Positions 1-13,107 of a DNA stretch of 64,000 bases are shown here, one piece after another; position 1 is the stretch's first letter; the number at the start of each line of letters is the position of its first letter. The notes beneath the pieces are model-generated. The model made no database searches. It saw nothing but the letters and a program-made list of their open reading frames with translations, and was not told the origin of the DNA. The stretch comes from Paulinella micropora (Eukaryota > Cercozoa > Imbricatea > Euglyphida). The position numbers were made by a program, and so were the translations under genes. The DNA lies in NCBI GenBank assembly GCA_009731375.1, contig BJOX01000112.1, positions 814,090 through 878,089 on the forward strand, written 5' to 3'.

Positions 1-216
<216 letters not shown>

Positions 217-223
217 ACTGCAC

Positions 224-1174
224 CTCACTGGACATGAACGCATCCCTGAAGCGCTCGAACATGCGTGGCGCCACCCAGCTCAGCAGCTTGTTGCAGCCCT
301 TTATGTAGTGCGCAGACCCTGCCGTGGGCAACAGTCTCACTACCACCTTCATTTCGTACATTCGCACGTTGTCTTCCAACTCAGGGATTTTGTTCGTGTC
401 CGGCCCGTACACCGTTTTCTTGTTGCTGCATTCGCACCACTGAGTTGGACAGCAGGGCAACGTCATGTACTTTGGTTTCAGGTGGCACTGCACCGTAAAA
501 ACCTCGTCTCTGGCGTGGTATAGCAGCAGCTTGAGTTTCTCGTCATCGTCAGGGCTGATGGGGCAGAGCTGGTGGCAGACCAGGCTTGTGAGCGAGTCAA
601 TGCAAGAAGGAAGAGCGGTGGCTTTCTTTGCAGCCCGCACACAGAGTTCAAAGTCACCAAGTTCCTTGTACAACCACAAAGGGTTTTCGTCATCCAGTCC
701 GGAGGACCCCGAGCCGAAGGAATGAGTAGAAGATGAAGACACGGAGAAAGAAACAGCAGCAGACGACGAAGAAGACGAAGAAGGGATGGAGGAGGAGGTT
801 TTAGAGGGTTTCTGTCGTTTGGTGATTACGGGAGGTGTGGGAGTGAGAGAGGAGACAGCCTTTCGTTTGTTGCTCTTCTTGTCGCTCTTCCCGTTGTTTT
901 CAGGGGCCGGAGCAGCTAGGGACGAAGCTACAGCGTTGATGACAGCGCCCGATTCCATCCCCAGTGCGCGCGGGGTGGTGGTCGCCGTGATGGTTTCTCC
1001 ATGGTACGTGAGCACCAGTAGCTTGTTCACCTTTTTCTGGTAGCGATCTATGACTTTCTTGAATTTGGAATCTGGTTTAATCCAATACACTTCGTCCTCG
1101 TCATAATCAGATGTGACTGTGATTCGTATGCGGTCGCTGCCAGCAGAAGTAGTGCCAGAGGAACTGCTGGACAT
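224..1174 (-). CDS. SUMO/Rad60-like (ubiquitin-fold) protein, 5' part of gene
   Basis: An open frame of about 317 codons begins at ATG 1174 and runs leftward without a stop; it stays open into the GATA repeat and to the window edge, so the gene is incomplete. Residues about 15-80 look like a SUMO fold: a hydrophobic strand ending in VYWIKPDSKFKK, a helix (VIDRYQKKVNK), then strand LLVLTYHGE and the segment TPRALGMESGAVINAV. The last part matches the TP-x-x-L-x-M-x-x-G-x-x-I-x-V signature of SUMO and Rad60 SLD domains. A Lys/Ser-rich linker with basic clusters (KRKAVSS, nuclear-signal-like) and a poly-Ser run follow, then a Cys-rich C-terminal part (CCPTQWCEC) I do not recognise. No di-Gly tail for conjugation is visible, so this is a SUMO-like domain protein rather than a free modifier. 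A donor-like GTGCAG at about 223 suggests the exon ends near 224. The domain call is from pattern only. Confidence 0.6.
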
Positions 1175-2040
1175 TCTCCCAACTTTGCGTGCAGGCCTGG
1201 AACAAAAACTATAAGAAACAGACCAGCAAGAAATGATACTAGAGGCATGTTGACAGTTGATTGATCGAAAACCACGGGGGCAAACAGTTAGCATATTGAT
1301 TGAAGCTCGAATGTTTCTCTCTGCTCAATGAAGTGCTGTGATAGCTAAGAACAACTCTGGAACAAAGAAGTGCTGCTTGTGGCATGAGTTTCGTTGGTTG
1401 TGCAAGTGGTACTCTCTCTGGTAAGACTTTGTCTCAAGTCTGGCATCATATGCGATCATGGTATGCTGCGGTGTCGACGAAGATTATCAATTCCTGTCTG
1501 TTTTGGAATTTTCAAAATTTCAAACGGCAGCATTAAAAAGACAAAACACAAAAAGACTGGAAAATATATATGAAAGAAACTCGACTAGGTAATGTGCTAC
1601 AAGACTGTGTCAATGACTGCGAAAATAGAAAGTGGCAGCAAGTGACTGCTAGTGAACAACTACAAATTGAAAGATAGATATGTGAAAATGTCGATAAGGA
1701 AGTGCCAAATCAAGGCCTCAGGACACGTTGGACCATACTGACCAGATTTTTCTTCGTTTTTTTTTCGGGGCTGTAAAGAGGCAAGTTTAAGGAGTGGTGA
1801 GATGTATGGTGGACGGCCGCATGCTTCAAATAAAGCTCACTGCCTTACACATGTATGTAGGTTGCAGCAGAGCTTGTCTGCAGTTCTGAAAACCGGACAA
1901 ACCAATGGTAACACCCTAGTCATCATTCACTGTCATTACAGCCTTCTCCTCGCTTCTTCTGACGTCTCATAAGACTCTCATATGTACTTCACATATCAGG
2001 CGGATCCCAAGACAGCGTTTTCAGTGTATGATTCGGTCCC
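1175..2040. other. Unassigned sequence, no gene seen
   Basis: Upstream of the SUMO-like gene. An acceptor-like TTGTTCCAG on the minus strand lies at about 1196-1204, just before its ATG, so a 5' untranslated exon is possible. I see no long open frame with protein-like composition on either strand. Confidence 0.4.
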
Positions 2041-2051
2041 TCTTCTCTCAT

Positions 2052-2074
2052 TCTCTCTCTCACACACACACACA

Positions 2075-2123
<49 letters not shown>

Positions 2124-2137
2124 TCTTCTTCTTCTTC
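2052..2137. repeat. (CA)n / (CT)n / (TTC)n compound microsatellite
   Basis: Short CA tract, then a long CT tract, then TTC units. The following stretch to 2560 is AT-rich with TATAT and ATTAATATT runs and no recognisable gene. Confidence 0.95.
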
Positions 2138-2562
2138 GCTTTTATTGAGAGAACAATTTTACAATCGGGCTCAGGGAACGTCCACGTGAAAAGTATAGCT
2201 AGTAAGTTATACCTTTATCTAAGGTGGAAACCTAGTTATTCAGTTGATCGTATTAAAGGAAAATATTAAATTTGTATTTAGCGGCTCGGTATTATATATA
2301 TCTAGTTTTAATATTATTAATATTAATATTTATGTTTAGATATATTCAGTAGTGATAATATTATAATATGATATGAATATATATGTTATTGTAAAAGTGT
2401 AGTAGTTTATGTCTGGCGGCCCCCCCTCTCTTTTCTTTTTCGTGAGAAAAAGTGAAAGAGAGAGGAGGAAGTTGGGGCTGTGCGTGGTTGACCATATACG
2501 TTGGCTGATCCGGGGAGTTCTCCTTCAAGTAGCAGACAGGGGAGCAACTTGTTGTTCCATCG

Positions 2563-3410
2563 TTTTTTTTTTGTTTCTTTTTTTTTTTTTTTTTTTGCGA
2601 GTGTTTATATTTATAGATATTATGATGTTTGTTGATGTTTGAGTAGGTATGTCATTAGTGCTGTTTTGAATGGTTTTATTTTTGTTTCATCTGTTATATT
2701 TTTTGGGATTGATTTCCATTGATCAGCGAAGATCTTGGTGAGATATGGGTCTTTGTGATTGACAAAGAGGCTGCTTTTAGTTGAGTATCGCGTTTTGTAT
2801 GAATGTATGGTATTGATTGGGGTAAAGGTGTTATTGTGGAGTGGTCTGTTGAGGTGTTTTTTAGGGTAAATGAATGGGTGATTTTCTATGCATACACGGA
2901 GTGTATATAGGTGGGTGATGTCAAGTAGTTTCAGTTGGTTTAGTATTGGTTTGGTGTGCGCGCGGTAATGTGTTTTTGCAATTATTCTGATTATTTTTTT
3001 TATGTATTTTTATGAGTGGTTGTATGTATTTCTTTTTATTGGCATGCGTCCCCAGATGGAGATGTTTTGTATGAGGTGTGGGTATATGTGTGTGTAGTAT
3101 AATTGTTTCATTGTTTTTATGTTTAGATATCTTTTAGCATAAAGCAATGAGTTGATTGTGGGTTGGAGTTTACGGATTATGTTATTGATGTGTTGATCAT
3201 ATTTAAGGTTGTGTTGTAGTGTTATTCCCAGGAGTTTTGCATGTTTGCATTGCTCGAGGGTGTGGTTGTTTATTGTTATTGTGATATCTTGTTTTGTTTT
3301 GTGAAAAATTGTGTATGTTGTTTTTGTTGGGTTCGGTACTAGGTTATTAGAGTGGAAGTAATTTATTAATTTTGTTATTTCTATTTGTGTTTTTTGTTGT
3401 AGGTCTGTGG
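2563..3410 (-). mobile_element. LINE (non-LTR retrotransposon) 3' end, 5'-truncated, with poly-A tail
   Basis: On the minus strand a reverse transcriptase C-terminal region reads from about 3410 to a TAA at 2620. It shows the late RT (thumb side) features of non-LTR elements: FHSNNLVPNPTKTTYTIFH (about 3310-3365), KHAKLLGITLQHNLKYDQHI, LYYTHIYPHLIQNISIWG, then a basic helix (KYIKKIIRIIAKTHYRAHT) and a tail ending in LLKHQQTS. One in-frame TAA at 3010-3012 interrupts an otherwise open frame. The reading ends 20-50 bases before a T-run on the plus strand (2565-2596), i.e. a poly-A tail on the element strand, as expected for target-primed reverse transcription. The 5' part, including the RT active site, is missing; a long CT repeat begins there. 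Family assignment (Jockey/CR1/RTE group) is not resolved. Confidence 0.8.
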
Positions 3411-5160
<1,750 letters not shown>

Positions 5161-5178
5161 TGTGTATGTGTGTTTTAG

Positions 5179-5272
5179 AAAGGGGAGGGAAAATTAGACA
5201 AGGAGGACACAGGTTCATACATATACATACAGACATACATACATACATACGTACATAAATAGACGCTGCGAC

Positions 5273-5355
<83 letters not shown>

Positions 5356-5401
5356 AAACTTTAATTGCAAAAATAGATAGATGGATAGGTAGGTAGGTTG
5401 G

Positions 5402-5464
<63 letters not shown>

Positions 5465-5492
5465 TCCACCAACGTAGTCCATCTATCTGTTC

Positions 5493-5534
<42 letters not shown>

Positions 5535-5663
5535 ATATCTATCTATCTATCTATTTACTTGTAATTATCCCAGATAGCGGCGTGTTTATACATACATACA
5601 TACATACATACATACACATATACATACATACATACACATACATTTGTTACATACATACATTTG

Positions 5664-5694
<31 letters not shown>

Positions 5695-5749
5695 CATACA
5701 TACATACATGCATGCATGCATGCATGCATGCATGCATACATGCATGCAT

Positions 5750-5780
<31 letters not shown>

Positions 5781-6587
5781 TACACACACACACACACATA
5801 CACACATACATACATACATACATACATGCATACATACATACATACATGCATACATATAGTTTGCAAGCCTGTGGCACAGACCCGCCATACCCCCCGAACT
5901 TAAACAATACCTACATACATACCACATCATTATCATCATTATGCTCATTATCAGTAATACTATTGTGATATTTTTAGCGACCCCCCCCCCCCCAGNNNNN
6001 NNNNNNNNNNNNNNNNNNNNNNNNNNNNNNNNNNNNNNNNNNNNNNNNNNNNNNNNNNNNNNNNNNNNCCCCCCCCCAAAAAAAAGCTTAAACAATACCT
6101 ACATACATACCATACATCATTATCATCATGATCATTGTCAGTAATATTATTTTGATGTTTTTAGCGGATTGTCTGCGCGCGCGTGGCATGAACCCCACAG
6201 ACCCCCCGAGCTTAAACAAAACATACATACCATACATACATCATGGTTATCATCATGATCATTATCATTTAGCGGCGTGTCTGCGCGCCTGTGGTACTAA
6301 TCCCACAGACCCCGAGCTTAAGCAGCATATCTACCCGAAGGTCGATATATCATACATACTTAACATACATAACATACATAACGTACATACATACACACAT
6401 ACATACATACATACATACATACATACATACATACATACATGCACGCAACACATCTACGCGAAGGTCGATATCATACATACATACATACATAACATACATA
6501 ACATACTTGACATACATACATACATACATACATATGTACATACATACGTATGCAATGTATGTATGTATGTATGTATGTATGTATGTA

Positions 6588-6633
<46 letters not shown>

Positions 6634-6715
6634 ACACATCTACCCTAAGGTCGATATACATTTTAATTTACATATTCGTATTCATATTTTCATATACATT
6701 CTCACATAGACATAC

Positions 6716-6764
<49 letters not shown>

Positions 6765-6997
6765 TATATATATATACATATATAGGTTGATGAAGCTGGT
6801 GGTAGTTGCTCTTTTGACCTCTTTCAATCAATCGTAACTTACTCTCTTCTTTCTCTCTCTCTATCTCTCTCTCTCTCTCTCTCTCTCATTATATTTATCG
6901 TCATGGACGTAATGGTGACCACCACCATCACTCATCATCATCATCATCGTCATCATCATCATCATCGTCATCATCATCATCATCATCATCATCATCG

Positions 6998-7035
<38 letters not shown>

Positions 7036-7428
7036 GTCATCATCACCATCATCATAGTCATCATCAACATCATCATCATCGTCATCATCGTCATCATCAT
7101 CATCGTCATCATCATCATCATCGTCATCATCATCATCATCATCATCGTCATCGTCATCATCATCATCATCATCATCGTCATCATCATCGTCATCATCGTC
7201 ATCATCATCGTCATCATCGTCATCGTCATCATCATCATCATCATCATCATCGTCATCGTCATCATCATCCTCATCATCATCATCGTCATCATCATCATCA
7301 TCAGCATCAGCATCATCATCGTCATCATCGTCATCGTCATCATCATCATTATCATCATCGTCATCGTCATCATCATCATCATCATCATCATCATCACATC
7401 ATCATCATCATCATCGTCATCGTCATCG

Positions 7429-7472
<44 letters not shown>

Positions 7473-7685
7473 GTCGTCGTCGTCGTCGTCGTCGTCATCG
7501 CCATCGTCATCATCATCATCATCATCATCATCATCGTCGTCGTCATCATCATCATCATCATCGTCATCGTCGTCATCATCATCATCATCGTCATCATCAT
7601 CATCATCATCATCATCACATCATCATCACCATCATCATCATCATCATCATCATCATCATAGTCATCATCACATCATCATCATTAC

Positions 7686-7717
<32 letters not shown>

Positions 7718-7742
7718 CCATTATCATCATCATCATCACCAT

Positions 7743-7774
<32 letters not shown>

Positions 7775-7997
7775 TCACCACCATCATCATCACCGTCATC
7801 ATCATCATCATTATCATCATCATCGCATCATCATCATCGTCATCATCATCATCATCATCATCATCCTCATCCTCATCATCATCATCATCATCGCATCATC
7901 ATCATCATCATCATCATCCTCACCACCATCATCACCATCATCACCATTTTCATCATTGTTTTTTGTTTCTAATATATGTAGTTGAATGAGACCAAGT

Positions 7998-8061
<64 letters not shown>

Positions 8062-8292
8062 CTAATGTGGCAGAAGTTGATCCTCACCACTTTCATTATT
8101 ATCTTCATTGTTTTTTGTTCTAATATATGTAGTTGAATGAGACGAAGTCAAAAGAGAGAGTGCTAATCATCATCATCATCATCATCATCATCCTCCTCAT
8201 CATCATCATCATCATCGTCATCATCATCACCATCATCACCATTTTCATTATGGTTTTTTGTTTCTAATATATGTAGTTGAATGAGACCAAGT

Positions 8293-8372
<80 letters not shown>

Positions 8373-8400
8373 TGTGGCTGATTGGCCTACTATTGTGATG

Positions 8401-8432
<32 letters not shown>

Positions 8433-8442
8433 NNNNNNNNNN

Positions 8443-8476
<34 letters not shown>

Positions 8477-8649
8477 TATCATCATCATCATCATCATCAT
8501 CATCGTCATCATCATCACCATTATCATCATCATCATCATCATCTCCACCATCATCATCACCATCATCATCATCATCATCATCACCATCATCCTCACCATT
8601 TTCATTATGGTTTTTTGTTTCTAATATATGTAGTTGAATGAGACCAAGT

Positions 8650-8685
<36 letters not shown>

Positions 8686-8998
8686 TGTGGCAGAAGTTGT
8701 TCCTCACCATTTTCATTATTATCTTATCTTCATTGTTTTTTGTTCTAATATATGTAGTTGAATGAGACGAAGTCAAGAGAGAGAGTGCTAATCATCATCA
8801 TCATCATCATCATCACCATCATCATTATCATCATCATCATCATCATCATCATCGTCATCATCATCACCATTATCATCATCATCGTCATCATCACCACCAT
8901 CATCATCACCATCATCATCATCATCATCATCACCATCATCCTCACCATTTTCATTATGGTTTTTTGTTTCTAATATATGTAGTTGAATGAGACCAAGT

Positions 8999-9034
<36 letters not shown>

Positions 9035-9241
9035 TGTGGCAGAAGTTGTTCCTCACCATTTTCATTATTATCTTATCTTCATTGTTTTTTGTTCTAATAT
9101 ATGTAGTTGAATGAGACGAAGTCAAGAGAGAGAGTGCTAATCATCATCATCATCATCATCATCACCATCATCATTATCATCATCATCATCATCATCATCG
9201 TCATCATCATCACCATTATCATCATCATCGTCATCATCACC

Positions 9242-9288
<47 letters not shown>

Positions 9289-9380
9289 CACCATCATCCT
9301 CACCACCACCATCACCATCATCACCATTTTCGTCATTGTTTTTTGTTTCTAATATATGTAGTTGAATGATGAGACCAAGT

Positions 9381-9424
<44 letters not shown>

Positions 9425-9848
9425 TGTGGCAGAAGTTGATCCTCACCATTTTCATTATTATCTTATCTTCATTGTTTTTTGTTTCTAATATATGTAGTTG
9501 AATGAGACGAATTCAAAAGAGAGAGTGCTAATCATCATCATCATCATCATCATCCTCACCACCACCATCATCATCCATCATCATCACCATCATCATCATC
9601 ATCGTCGTCATCATCATCACCATCATCACTATCATCATCATCATCATCATCGTCAGCATCATCATCATCATCATCATCATTATCATCATTATCATCATCA
9701 TCATCATCATCCTTACCACCAAAACCATGATATCACCATTTTCATTATTATATCCTCATTGCTTTTTTGTTCGAATATATGTAGTTGAATGAAACCAAGT
9801 CTAGAGAGAGTGCTAATGTCGCAGAAGCGATTTTGGAAGAAGCCTTCA

Positions 9849-9891
<43 letters not shown>

Positions 9892-9906
9892 CCCNNNNNN
9901 NNNNCT

Positions 9907-9946
<40 letters not shown>

Positions 9947-10036
9947 GCCACCATCTGAGAGGAAAAAAGTGATATATAAGGGATGCCTTCGTATATGCAT
10001 ATATATATATATATATATATACATATATATATCACA

Positions 10037-10119
<83 letters not shown>

Positions 10120-11234
10120 GATGTGCTCTTCTTCAGGTCTTTGACAAAGACGCGGGTGGGACAAAAAACATACATGTACATATATACATACATACGTATA
10201 TATGATGTGCTCTTCTTCAGGTGTTTGACAAAGACGCGGGTGGGACAGTGTCATCATCTGAGTTACGTCACGTCATGATGAACCTGGTCTATTGCTATTG
10301 CTCTTGCTATTGCTATTGCTATTGCTATTGCTATCGCTATCGCTATCGCTATCGCTATCGCTATTGCTATTGCTATTGCTATTGCTATCGCTATCGCTAT
10401 CGCTATCGCTATCGCGATCGCGATCGCGATCGCGATTGCAATTGCGATTGCGATTGCTATTGCTATTGAATCCTCTGCCATATTTTATCCATCACCTCCA
10501 CAAAAATGTGGCTAGGTTACCGATAAAAGCTACACCATGCGGCGCGACGAATTTGACGTGTTTTGCGGGCTCGCCGCAAAATACGTCAAATTTGTGGCTA
10601 GCCGCATAATATACTATTTCCAAGCCGCAGCCTCACTACTGCCTATTTGTCCCATATCTACTGCCTCTCAAACTCCCTTTGTTGTCCCATCGTCTGCCTC
10701 ACTACTGCCTTTTTGTCCCTTCTACTGCCTGCTACCTTTAAGTCCATCGACTGCCTCACTACTGCCTATTTGTCACATCTACTGCCTCACAACTGCCTTT
10801 TTGTCCCATCGTCTGCCTCACTACTGCCTTTTTGTCCCTTCTACTGCCTCACTGCTACCTTTTCCTCCCATTCTGCCTCACTGCTTCCTTTTTCTTCCAT
10901 TTACTGCCTCACTACTGCCTTTTTGTCCCATTTACTGCCTCACTACTGCCTTTTTGTTCCATCTACTGCCAACATCAAGGAACCGTAGCGAGTTGTTAGA
11001 CTGTTCAGCGCAAAAGCTGCCTCACTACTGCCTTTTTGTCCCATTTACTGCCTCACTACTGCCTTTTTGTTCCATCTACTGCCAACATCAAGGAACCGTA
11101 GCAAGTTGTTAGACTGTTCAGCGCAAAAGCAAGTCATGTGTTGTTGCCTCTTCTATCTATAGGGAGAAAAACTAGCAGAAGAGGAGGTTACGGAGATCTT
11201 GAAAGCAGCAGACATCAATGGAGGTCTTTCTGTT

Positions 11235-11273
<39 letters not shown>

Positions 11274-11649
11274 CTTTCTACATCAATGGAGGTCTTTCTC
11301 TTTCTCTTTTTCCCTTCTCTCTCTCTATCTCTCTCTCTCTCTCTCTCTTTCTCTCTGTGTGTTATGTATGAAAAAATTATCTGTACTATTATATATGAGG
11401 TTAATACCCTCCCCCCCCCCCCCCNNNNNNNNNNNNNNNNNNNNNNNNNNNNNNNNNNNNNNNNNNNNNNNNNNNNNNNNNNNNNNNNNNNNNNNNNNNN
11501 NNNNNNNNNNNNNNNNNNNNNNNNNNGGGGGGGGGGGGGGGGGGGGGGGGGGGTCAAGTGTCCAAGAAGTGTAGATAATATTTGATGCGTGTATTACAGA
11601 CACGGAGATCGACCTGCCTGAGTTCTTGAAGATCTTTAAACCTGTTTAA
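5179..11649 (+). CDS. Calmodulin-like EF-hand protein, 7 coding exons (5' end missing)
   Basis: Seven short exons with GT-AG borders join in one frame: 5179-5212, 6273-6340, 6786-6833, 9785-9850, 10221-10286, 11163-11223 and 11600-11649 (TAA). Total 393 nt, 130 residues; introns are phase 1, 0, 0, 0, 0, 1. The product aligns with calmodulin through all four EF-hands without length change except one residue. Exon 1 has a degenerate loop 1 ([10 protein letters not shown]). Exon 2 reads [17 protein letters not shown], like the calmodulin linker with NPT and EL. Exon 3 is a degenerate loop 2 ([13 protein letters not shown]) that lacks the last acidic ligand. Exon 4 ends [10 protein letters not shown]; exon 5 supplies loop 3 ([12 protein letters not shown]) and ELRHVMMNL; exons 6-7 supply loop 4 ([12 protein letters not shown]) with all ligand positions filled. 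Only the two C-terminal sites look able to bind calcium. Expected role: cytosolic calcium sensor or a myosin/axonemal light chain; the sequence does not decide. About 15-20 N-terminal residues are not found. No transcript is available, so the exon model is inferred from homology and phase. Confidence 0.82.
5213..6272 (+). repeat. First intron of the EF-hand gene: GAAA, GATA, TATC, ACAT repeats plus damaged copies of exon 2
   Basis: The intron is tetranucleotide repeat throughout: (GAAA)n 5275-5357, (GATA)n 5400-5464, (TATC)n 5495-5555, (ACAT)n and (TGCA)n 5587-5860. Three decayed copies of exon 2 lie inside it, around 5860-5907, 6085-6099 (after a poly-C flanked gap at 5996-6068) and 6164-6215. 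Each shares GAACTTAAACAATACC- or GAGCTTAAAC-like sequence and a following ACAT tract with the true exon at 6273. Confidence 0.85.
6341..6785 (+). repeat. Second intron: ACAT/TATG and (TA)n repeats with exon-end copies
   Basis: The exon-2 end with its donor, of the form ATCTACC-GAAGGTCGATAT, recurs at about 6449-6469 and 6637-6657, each followed by new repeats. These copies duplicate the 5' splice site of the intron. Confidence 0.85.
6855..7968. repeat. CT tract and kilobase-scale (ATC)n microsatellite
   Basis: After a short CT tract, trinucleotide ATC units with ATCGTC, ATCACC and ATCCTC variants run from about 6926 to 7960. Long frames of His, Ile, Ser or Met in this stretch are repeat translation, not genes. 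It lies in the third intron of the EF-hand gene. Confidence 0.97.
7969..9784 (+). repeat. Tandem array built from EF-hand exon 4 copies, (GA)n and (ATC)n
   Basis: Nine copies of the acceptor and start of exon 4 (AATATATGTAG then TTGAATGAGAC-AAGTCAA) precede the intact exon: near 7970, 8118, 8265, 8621, 8745, 8971, 9094, 9349 and 9486. In alternate copies the short GAGAGA inside the exon has grown into a long (GA)n tract, followed by AATGTGGCAGAAG, the remnant of the exon middle; the others run into (ATC)n. Each copy keeps the AG acceptor. Confidence 0.85.
9851..10220 (+). repeat. Fourth intron: CT, TA and CA repeats and a partial exon 5 copy
   Basis: CT tracts flank a 10-base gap (9895-9904), then TA/CA repeats. 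At 10123-10162 the acceptor and first 26 bases of exon 5 (GTCTTTGACAAAGACGCGGG) occur in advance of the intact exon at 10221, with the same GATGTGCTCTTCTTCAG before both. Confidence 0.85.
10289..10470. repeat. Hexanucleotide array (TTGCTA / TCGCTA / TCGCGA)n
   Basis: About 30 six-base units directly after the donor of exon 5, in the fifth intron. Blocks of units differ by one transition (TTGC, TCGC, GCGA), showing stepwise spread of variants. Confidence 0.95.
10539..10606. repeat. Foldback (hairpin) element
   Basis: Two arms, ATTTGACGTGTTTTGCGG and CCGCAAAATACGTCAAAT, are reverse complements with one mismatch over 18 bases around a 5-base loop (GCTCG). Outer bases TGCGGC and GCCGCA also pair. 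It lies in the fifth intron of the EF-hand gene and could be a MITE remnant. Confidence 0.75.
10630..11130. repeat. Minisatellite of CACTACTGCCTTTTTGTCCC-type units
   Basis: Irregular units of about 30 bases, with a higher-order unit of about 112 bases (ending CAGCGCAAAAGC) present twice at the right end. The single-base difference between these two copies (GTAGCGAGT versus GTAGCAAGT) shows a recent duplication. Confidence 0.9.
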
Positions 11650-12502
11650 GCTGTGGTCCTTGTGAACATGCCACTGGTTTTTAATCTGCCGCCTTGGACC
11701 TCGTTTCCTTCTCCACCAACTCCCTGCGCTGTGACGAAGCAAATCTTAGCCCCGTGAGATTTGAGTGGCTAATCCTTCATCAAATCCTAGCGCTATCTCC
11801 CTCCCTCCCTCCCTACCTCCCTCCCTCCCTCCCTCCCTCCCTCCTTCCTTCCTTATTGAAGCCATGCTCGTCTGAAAGCTTTCAACGAAGTTGCTCCTTG
11901 CTCAGCGTCTTGATCTCTCAATCATCATTTCAGAAAAATTGACTTCACAATGCGGTAATTTTGTCCCTTGAAAGCCTTCTGACATCCAAGCTGTCAATCC
12001 TCCTCCTCCTCCTCCTCCTCCTCCTCCGCCTTCTCCTCCTCCTCCTCCTCCTCCTCCTCCTTTTCCTCCTCCTCCTCCTCCTCTTCCTNNNNNNNNNNNN
12101 NNNNNNNNNNNNNNNNNNNNNNNNNNNNNNNNNNNNNNNNNNNNNNNNNNNNNNNNNNNNNNNNNNNNNNNNNNNNNNNNNNNNNNNNNNNNNNNNNNNN
12201 NNNNNNNNNNNNNNNNNNNNNNNNNNNNNNNNNNNNNNNNNNNNNNNNNNTCTTCTATGCCTACATCAACGGGGTTGAGTTCCCCCCCCCCCCCATCCAA
12301 AAAAATTGTTGTCAATTTTGTTTGTTGAAACCTTCTCTTTCTTTTATCTTCTCTCCCTCCTTTCTCATATTCTCATCATTTCGGAAGGTGCCTTTTACAA
12401 CAAAATGCAAAAGTATATATGGATTAAATAAGTATACATTTTTCTTGATCTTCTGGTTCGTGTTCTTCTTCTTCTTCTTCTTCTTCTTCTTCTTCTTCTT
12501 CT

Positions 12503-12535
<33 letters not shown>

Positions 12536-13058
12536 TCTGCTTCTGCTTCTTCTTCTGCTTCTTCTGCTGCTGCTGCTTCTTCTTCTTCTTCTTCTTCTTC
12601 TCCTTCTTCTTCTTCTTCTTCTTTCCTTTCTTCTTCTTCCCCTTCCCCTTCCCCTCCTCCTTCTCCTTCTTCTTCTTCTCCTTCTCCTCCTTCTCCTTCT
12701 CCTCCTTCTCCTTCTCCTTCTTCTCCTTCTCTTTCTCTTTCTTCTTCTCTTCTTCTATCTAACTATCTGATTATCTATCTATCTACCTACCTACCTACCT
12801 ACCTACCTACCAACCTTTATACCTCCTACCTACCTACTACCAACCTCTTCTTCTTCTTCTTCTTCTTCTTCTTCTTCTTTTCTTCCCTTTCTTTCTCTTT
12901 TCTTCTTTCTCGTGTCTTTTAGTGTTTCAAATTGTGTCCAAATAATATTGACTTTTTAGGATTGATATATTAATATATTAATAATAAGTCAAAGCTACAA
13001 ATATTGTGGCCTGCAGCGGTTCCCTCACATCTATTATTAATACTCACAATAATACAGT

Positions 13059-13107
<49 letters not shown>

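Noticed and set aside
1048-1275. Minus-strand 75-aa frame with a hydrophobic leader
   Set aside because: Overlaps the start of the SUMO-like gene in another frame; the leader looks like chance.
3010-3012. TAA read as an amino acid (alternative genetic code)
   Set aside because: Other genes here, such as the EF-hand gene, capsid and integrase regions, end with TAA and show no in-frame TAA use, so a nonsense mutation is simpler.
6903-7661. Poly-His/poly-Ile frame, and its poly-Met antisense
   Set aside because: Translation of (ATC)n.
7969-9784. CRISPR-like array
   Set aside because: Repeats are exon-derived with microsatellite spacers of simple sequence, in eukaryotic DNA, with no cas genes.
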